This document shows positions 6,191 to 9,499 of a stretch of DNA of 9,499 nucleotides, piece by piece. Within the stretch, counting starts at the first letter, position 1. Every line of letters begins with the position of its first letter. Location: assembly GCA_029784825.1 (NCBI GenBank), contig JAFMAU010000067.1, forward strand, positions 1 to 9,499, in the 5' to 3' direction. The position numbers and the translations under genes were made by a program. The notes under the pieces were generated by a model. That model saw only the letters and a list, made by a program, of their open reading frames with translations, was not told the origin of the DNA and did not search any database. The stretch comes from Nitrososphaerota archaeon (GTDB taxonomy: Archaea > Thermoproteota > Nitrososphaeria > Nitrososphaerales > UBA183).

Positions 6191-7411
6191 CTACCTGTAG
6201 GCCTCGAATTCCCTGCCGAGGACCGACGAGGCTATCTTCAGCTCCATTATCTCGTCCGTCCCCTCGTAGATCCTTGCCACCCTCGAGTCGAGGAAGTGCT
6301 TCGCCACTGGAGACATGATGGAGTAACCGAACCCGCCGAAGCACTGGACCGCCCTGTCCGCAGACTCGAAGGCGGAGCGCGAGGACATGTACTTCGCCAC
6401 TGCAGACAGCCTGTCAGCGTCAGCCCTGAGGGCGAGGTTCCGCAGGTCCTTCTCATACTCGTCCTTCTTCAGCGCCGCCCGGTAGTCGAGCCACCTGCAG
6501 GCCTCCAGGTTCGACTCGATGAAGGCCACGTGCCTCTGTATGAGCTGGTGACGCGCTATCTCTTTCCCGTGCTGGACCCTGGACGTGGTCCTCTCTCTCA
6601 CTTGGTTGAGGCAGTCCTCCATGACGCCGAGGCAACCAGAGCCGATGCCGATCCTGCCGTTGAGCAGGGCCGCATAGGCCAAGGAGAGCCCCTTCCCTTC
6701 TTCGCCGAGGAGGTCCTCCCTGTCGACGTGGACGTCGTCCAGCGTCAGGAGAGAGGTGTCAGAGGTGAACAGCCCTATCTTTTCTTCAAGCCGCATGTCC
6801 ACGCTGAACCCCTTGTCGCTGGTGTCGACCACGAAGGCGGTGACCCCCTTCCCGTCGGCCGGCCTGGCGAAGGCGATCAGGTTCGTGGCGATGGACCCGT
6901 TCGATATCAGATACTTCGAGCCTGAGAGCCTGTACCCGTCGCCGTCTTTGACGTAGGTCGTCCTGAGGGACGCGGGGTCCGAGCCGGCTTCCGGCTCGGT
7001 CAGGCCATAAGCGAAGACGACGTCCCCCTTGGCGGCCCCCGGGAGGTATCTCTCCTTCTGCTCCTGGGTCCCCCAGTCCTGTACGGCCAGGCTGCCGAGG
7101 CACAGGTGGACGTCGACGAACGTGATCACCCCCAACCCCGTCTGTCCCAACCGCTCGAGAAACAGGGACTCGACCAGCTGGCGGGCGCCGCGTCCTCCGT
7201 ACCTCTCCTGGATCGGGACCCCCATCAGGTTGTGCCGGGCCAGGACGGCGGGGACCTCGGGGTTGTACTTGCGCTCCAGGTACTTCTCGTATTCGGAGAC
7301 GAGCAGCTCGTCGGCGGCTACGTCTGCGTCCTCTAGGATGGAAAGCTCTGACTTCCCGAGACCTATCAGCTTCCCCACCTCGTCCACCGACGCCTGGAAG
7401 AGCCGCTCCAA
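6191..7411 (-). CDS. Acyl-CoA dehydrogenase
   Basis: FAD-dependent dehydrogenase, 406 residues, typical for the family, oxidising an acyl-CoA to its trans-2-enoyl-CoA in fatty- or branched-acid breakdown and passing electrons to ETF. The N-terminal helical domain (about 1-130) contains QERYGG. FAD/substrate signatures are AYGLTEPEAGSDPASLRTT (134-152) and LSGSKYLISNG (162-172). Near the end are QCFGGFGYS (356-364) and ARIYEGTDEIME (379-390); E383 in YEGT is at the catalytic-base position used by medium- and short-chain enzymes. Chain-length preference cannot be judged. The start is TTG 7411, about 4 bases from the transcription start predicted by the TATA box at 7437-7444. No ETF, thiolase or CoA ligase lies within the window, so it stands alone. 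Its start faces the divergent small CxxC gene. Confidence 0.95.
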   Translation of the reverse strand: MERLFQASVDEVGKLIGLGKSELSILEDADVAADELLVSEYEKYLERKYNPEVPAVLARHNLMGVPIQERYGGRGARQLVESLFLERLGQTGLGVITFVDVHLCLGSLAVQDWGTQEQKERYLPGAAKGDVVFAYGLTEPEAGSDPASLRTTYVKDGDGYRLSGSKYLISNGSIATNLIAFARPADGKGVTAFVVDTSDKGFSVDMRLEEKIGLFTSDTSLLTLDDVHVDREDLLGEEGKGLSLAYAALLNGRIGIGSGCLGVMEDCLNQVRERTTSRVQHGKEIARHQLIQRHVAFIESNLEACRWLDYRAALKKDEYEKDLRNLALRADADRLSAVAKYMSSRSAFESADRAVQCFGGFGYSIMSPVAKHFLDSRVARIYEGTDEIMELKIASSVLGREFEAYR

Positions 7412-7436
7412 GTGAAGTGGGGGCTCCGGGCGGGGG

Positions 7437-7444
7437 CTTTATCC
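7437..7444 (-). promoter_or_regulatory. TATA box of the acyl-CoA dehydrogenase gene
   Basis: GGATAAAG on the minus strand, centred about 29 bases before the TTG at 7411, which predicts a leader of only a few bases. It lies in the 83-base divergent gap shared with the small CxxC gene, in an otherwise GC-rich setting. A GGAG 12 bases before the TTG is too distant to be a convincing ribosome site. Confidence 0.4.
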
Positions 7445-7460
7445 TCTTTGAGGGCGAGCC

Positions 7461-7468
7461 TTTTCTAG
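7461..7468 (+). promoter_or_regulatory. Possible TATA element of the small CxxC gene
   Basis: TTTTCTAG is the only AT-rich stretch upstream of the ATG at 7495. It is centred about 30 bases before it, the same geometry as the other leaderless genes in this window. The match to an archaeal TATA box is weak. Confidence 0.3.
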
Positions 7469-7494
7469 AGGCGGGCTCTGTTCGGCCCCGAAGC

Positions 7495-7698
7495 ATGAAG
7501 ACGGACGTCTCCCCGATGTGGCTCACCTACTTCATGGTGAAATGGGACGAGGTGGCACAGTCCGAATCAGACCAGAAGTGCACCGACTGCGGCGCTCCCT
7601 TGAAGAAGACCGAGCCGTTCACCGACGGCGAGGGGTTGAGCTTTGAGGGATACGTCTGTCACCGCGACAAGAGGGTCACGTGGATCAGGACCGGCTAA
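7495..7698 (+). CDS. Small CxxC protein, possible zinc ribbon
   Basis: A 67-residue protein I do not recognise. A hydrophobic-aromatic N-terminal strand (MWLTYFMVKWDEV, 8-20) is followed by CTDCG (C29, C32), a polar turn (KTEPFTDGEGLSF) and YVCHRDKRVTWI with C55-H56. The CxxC...CH spacing would suit one zinc site and a small beta-ribbon. I chose ATG 7495 over the upstream in-frame ATG 7417 because the added N-terminus is low-complexity GC-derived sequence and overlaps the dehydrogenase promoter. ATG 7516 is also possible. The gene stands alone on the plus strand between two minus-strand units, and its TAA overlaps the stop of the convergent MazG-like gene. Coding status rests on the cysteine pattern and composition only. 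Confidence 0.6.
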   Translation: MKTDVSPMWLTYFMVKWDEVAQSESDQKCTDCGAPLKKTEPFTDGEGLSFEGYVCHRDKRVTWIRTG

Positions 7699-8018
7699 GG
7701 GGTCGGACGGGGGTCCCGGAATCCCTCGCCGTACCTGTGGGGCCGGTTCATGTTCTTCGCCCACTTCTTCTCGAAGACTTCGTCTAGGTTGGCGCCGGGG
7801 GCGATGAGCCTGGACGCGTCGAGCACGTAGAAGATGACGTCTATGAGCTCCTCCACCGTCTCAGCCGTAGGCTTCCCTTTCTTCCACGAGTCTCCAGCTT
7901 CCCCCAGCTCGATGAACGCGAAGAGCAGCTTGTTCGCGATCTCGTCCGGAGTGTTGCCGAACCCCTTCGCGACCACCAGCTCCTCTACCTTCTTCTTCGC
8001 CTCTTCGAGCGACGGCAC
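7695..8018 (-). CDS. MazG-like nucleotide pyrophosphohydrolase
   Basis: A small all-alpha NTP pyrophosphohydrolase, about 107 residues, expected to cleave (d)NTPs to monophosphate and pyrophosphate as pool cleaning. In the numbering from GTG 8018, the metal-binding helices read FIELGEAGDSW (35-45, E37 and E40) and VEELIDVIFYVLD (55-67, E57 and D60). That is the ExxE...ExxD core of MazG/dUTPase-like folds. A basic tail KKWAKNMNRPHRYGEGF (84-100) resembles the substrate-proximal end of short MazG proteins. The frame stays open to a GTG at 8117, but that start would run 76 bases into the endonuclease III gene; GTG 8018, 23 bases after that gene's stop, fits better, though its ribosome site is weak. 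It is probably the third gene of an epimerase-nth-mazG unit. Confidence 0.8.
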   Translation of the reverse strand: MPSLEEAKKKVEELVVAKGFGNTPDEIANKLLFAFIELGEAGDSWKKGKPTAETVEELIDVIFYVLDASRLIAPGANLDEVFEKKWAKNMNRPHRYGEGFRDPRPTP

Positions 8019-8041
8019 GGGCCCCGAGCCCGGCGGAGTGG

Positions 8042-8680
8042 CTATGAACCTTTTCGTTTTGGAAGGACAACTTCTTGGTAGTACCTGCACCCTCCCTTCA
8101 GGGTGCACGACCCGCACTTCGGACCAATCGGCTTGCAGGTGGTCTGGCCGAACCGGACGAACAGGTCGTTCAGGTCGAGCCAGTACCGCTTCGGTACCTT
8201 CCGGACGAGGACCGCTTCCGTGTCTTCCGGCTTCACCGTGTCCGCGAGCCCCAGCCTGTTTGAGATCCTGTGCACGTGGGTGTCGACGGGGATCGCGGGT
8301 TTGTTGAAGGCGTAGACGAGCACGCAGTTGGCTGTCTTGCGTCCGACGGCGTGTATCTTCAGCAGGTCGACTTCGTTGTCCGGGACCTTCCCGCCGAAAT
8401 CCGTGACAAGTTGCTTGGAAGCCCTGATGACGTTCTTTGCTTTCATGTTGTAGAAGCCCGAGGGGCGCACCAGCCTGCGGACGGTCTCCAGGTCTGCCCC
8501 GGCGAGCTCGTAGGGGGTCTTGTACACTGAAAACAGGTTTTCAGTCGCCCTCGTCGTGTTTTCATCCTTCGTCCTGTGCGAGAGTATCGTCCCTATCAGG
8601 ATCTTGAACGGGTCCCCTCCCTCTGCGTCCTGAAGCTGCGCCAACGCCGTGGCCCTCTTGTCTTTCGAGCCGTAGACCAT
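8042..8680 (-). CDS. nth: Endonuclease III, DNA glycosylase/AP lyase
   Basis: Base-excision repair enzyme that removes oxidised pyrimidines and nicks at abasic sites. From ATG 8680 it has 212 residues, matching the usual length of about 210. The helix-hairpin-helix is LLKIHAVGRKTANCVLVYAF (106-125) with the Schiff-base lysine K115, and the catalytic aspartate D133 lies in PVDTHVHRISNRLGL (131-145). The iron-sulfur loop is complete: C182-x6-C189-x2-C192-x5-C198. The helix bearing the base-flipping residues reads ILSHRTKDENT (32-42) where the E. coli enzyme has LLSAQATD. GTG 8770 would extend it 30 residues into the upstream gene without a ribosome site, whereas ATG 8680 has GAGGT 7 bases upstream. 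It lies 32 bases after the epimerase and 23 bases before the MazG-like gene. Confidence 0.93.
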   Translation of the reverse strand: MVYGSKDKRATALAQLQDAEGGDPFKILIGTILSHRTKDENTTRATENLFSVYKTPYELAGADLETVRRLVRPSGFYNMKAKNVIRASKQLVTDFGGKVPDNEVDLLKIHAVGRKTANCVLVYAFNKPAIPVDTHVHRISNRLGLADTVKPEDTEAVLVRKVPKRYWLDLNDLFVRFGQTTCKPIGPKCGSCTLKGGCRYYQEVVLPKRKGS

Positions 8681-8687
8681 GCCGCGG

Positions 8688-8692
8688 ACCTC
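8688..8692 (-). promoter_or_regulatory. Shine-Dalgarno site of nth
   Basis: GAGGT on the minus strand, 7 bases before the ATG at 8680. It decides this start over the GTG at 8770, which would overlap the epimerase gene by 58 bases, and it supports translation of nth as an internal operon gene. Confidence 0.55.
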
Positions 8693-8712
8693 GCGGAGGA
8701 TTGCGGCTACGC

Positions 8713-9499
8713 CTAGTTGCTTTCTGCGACCCAGGGCTCTTTTCTGTACCAGCTCGCGATCTCCTCGCACGTCGCTCTAAGGTCGTACTTGGGCGCGTAC
8801 CCCAGCTCCTGCCAGGCCGGCTGCTCGCCGATCGCGAGCGAGGCGCGGAGCTGTTCGCCCGCGTACTTTGGAAGGGCCGAGGCTGTGAACATGCCCTGCC
8901 TCTTGACCTCGGCGGATTTCCCGAGGGCTGCAATCAGCGCCCGGGCGAGGTCCTCGGAGGTAGAGTCGAACGACTTCACCATGTAGACGCTCCCCGTCCG
9001 CTGGCTCCCCAGCGCGGCCTTGTACATGGCCTGAGCCATGTCCTTGGGGTGCGAGAACGACATCTTCCCACCCGGAGGGAGGACCACCTTCCCGGCGTCG
9101 ATCATCTTCAGGAGGGGGACGGCGACAGTCTCGTCCCTGGGCCCAACCCCCTTGGCCGCCCTGACGATGGTTACCCGCGGGGCGCCGCTTCTCTTGGAGA
9201 ATTCGAGCAGAAGCCGCTCAGCCTCGGCCTTCGCCTTCTGATACTCGGAGGCCGGCCGTAGCGGCATGGAGTCCGTTATGTCCCTCGCCCCGAACCCGAA
9301 GACGTCTAGCGTGCTTAGCTGCACGAAGGACTTCGCCTTGGCTTCCGATGCTACCTCGAGGAGGTTGAGGATGCCCTCGGCGTTTGGCGCCATGAAGCCC
9401 GTCTCCGAGTCTGGCATGGGTGATGCGAGGTTGTACACCACGTCGACCCCCTCCATGGCATCGTGCAGGGAGTGGTGGTCGGACAGGTCTGCCTCGATC
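8713..9499 (-). CDS. NAD-dependent epimerase/dehydratase, 5' end outside window
   Basis: An extended short-chain dehydrogenase, 261 residues visible; the start and the Gly-rich NAD-binding motif lie beyond the right edge. The frame stays open through base 9499, so the internal ATG at 9456 is not the true start. Visible features are EGVDVVYNLASPMPDSETG (16-34 of the visible part), the usual strand-4 region, then FVQLSTLDVFGFG (58-70). The catalytic pair is Y86 and K90 in SEYQKAKAEAERLL, followed by VTIVRAAKGVGPRDETV (109-125). The C-terminal part contains the family's substrate region. It could act on a nucleotide sugar or another NAD(P)-linked substrate; the exact reaction cannot be named. 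It sits first in the likely epimerase-nth-mazG unit, 32 bases before nth. Confidence 0.88.
   Translation of the reverse strand, partial: IEADLSDHHSLHDAMEGVDVVYNLASPMPDSETGFMAPNAEGILNLLEVASEAKAKSFVQLSTLDVFGFGARDITDSMPLRPASEYQKAKAEAERLLLEFSKRSGAPRVTIVRAAKGVGPRDETVAVPLLKMIDAGKVVLPPGGKMSFSHPKDMAQAMYKAALGSQRTGSVYMVKSFDSTSEDLARALIAALGKSAEVKRQGMFTASALPKYAGEQLRASLAIGEQPAWQELGYAPKYDLRATCEEIASWYRKEPWVAESN

Noticed and set aside
6297..6408. Near-repeat CTTCGCCACTG at about 6300 and 6391 inside the acyl-CoA dehydrogenase
   Set aside because: Both copies encode similar VAK peptides in frame and are explained by protein sequence; not a DNA repeat.
6125..6925. Plus-strand open frame of 266 codons opposite the acyl-CoA dehydrogenase
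   Set aside because: Antisense shadow of a gene with full family signatures; its composition is typical of a reverse-strand frame and no start context is seen.
8019..8117. Extended N-terminus for the MazG-like protein from GTG 8117
   Set aside because: It would overlap endonuclease III by 76 bases and adds residues with no MazG resemblance; GTG 8018 gives a normal family length.
8681..8770. Extended N-terminus for endonuclease III from GTG 8770
   Set aside because: It would overlap the epimerase gene by 58 bases, lacks an upstream ribosome site, and exceeds the usual length; ATG 8680 has GAGGT at good spacing. Some doubt remains, since the stretch just before ATG 8680 (AAILREVRG) could pass for part of a first helix.
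1..9499. CRISPR arrays, insertion sequences, rRNA or tRNA genes
   Set aside because: Reading by eye found no regularly spaced repeats, transposase-like genes, terminal inverted repeats or RNA-gene signatures; a covariance-model search would be needed to exclude small RNAs.

Overview
The window looks like a stretch of archaeal chromosome, moderately to highly GC-rich and densely coded on both strands. Several genes that begin a transcription unit have an AT-rich TATA-like box about 25-30 bases upstream and almost no leader (positions 1546-1553, 1583-1588, 4417-4427, 6182-6189, 7437-7444). Genes inside operons instead carry Shine-Dalgarno motifs (946-952, 2539-2544, 8688-8692). TTG and GTG starts are frequent, and arginine is often AGG/AGA. 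This leaderless-first, SD-internal pattern is typical of many archaea. A TACK/Thaumarchaeota-like or Thermoplasmata-like lineage is my guess, but no marker gene settles it.

Layout. Bases 1-1518 (minus) hold a PadR-family regulator followed by a DHA2-type MFS exporter that runs off the left edge. Diverging from it at 1621-3442 (plus) is an ABC exporter made of an ATPase and an ABC-2 permease. The 102-base gap between the two units holds two facing TATA boxes and two abutting inverted repeats, a credible shared operator. Together these form a compact efflux module that PadR probably controls. A minus-strand block then follows. It contains a calcineurin-like metallophosphoesterase (3444-4388), a six-hairpin glycoside hydrolase resembling neutral invertase/debranching enzymes (4467-5708), a CoxG/SRPBCC lipid- or cofactor-binding-fold protein (5713-6159) and an acyl-CoA dehydrogenase (6191-7411). 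A small plus-strand CxxC protein sits at 7495-7698. A last minus-strand cluster reads NAD-dependent epimerase (cut by the right edge), endonuclease III, then a MazG-like NTP pyrophosphohydrolase.

The genes are mostly recognisable families, with no mobile element, CRISPR array, tRNA or rRNA seen. No stretch over 300 bases lacks a gene. I found no clear undescribed system. The points most worth following are the PadR divergent control region, the CoxG-glycosidase pair without CO dehydrogenase genes, the endonuclease III-MazG pairing, the small CxxC protein, and the two gene pairs whose convergent stop codons nearly touch or overlap.
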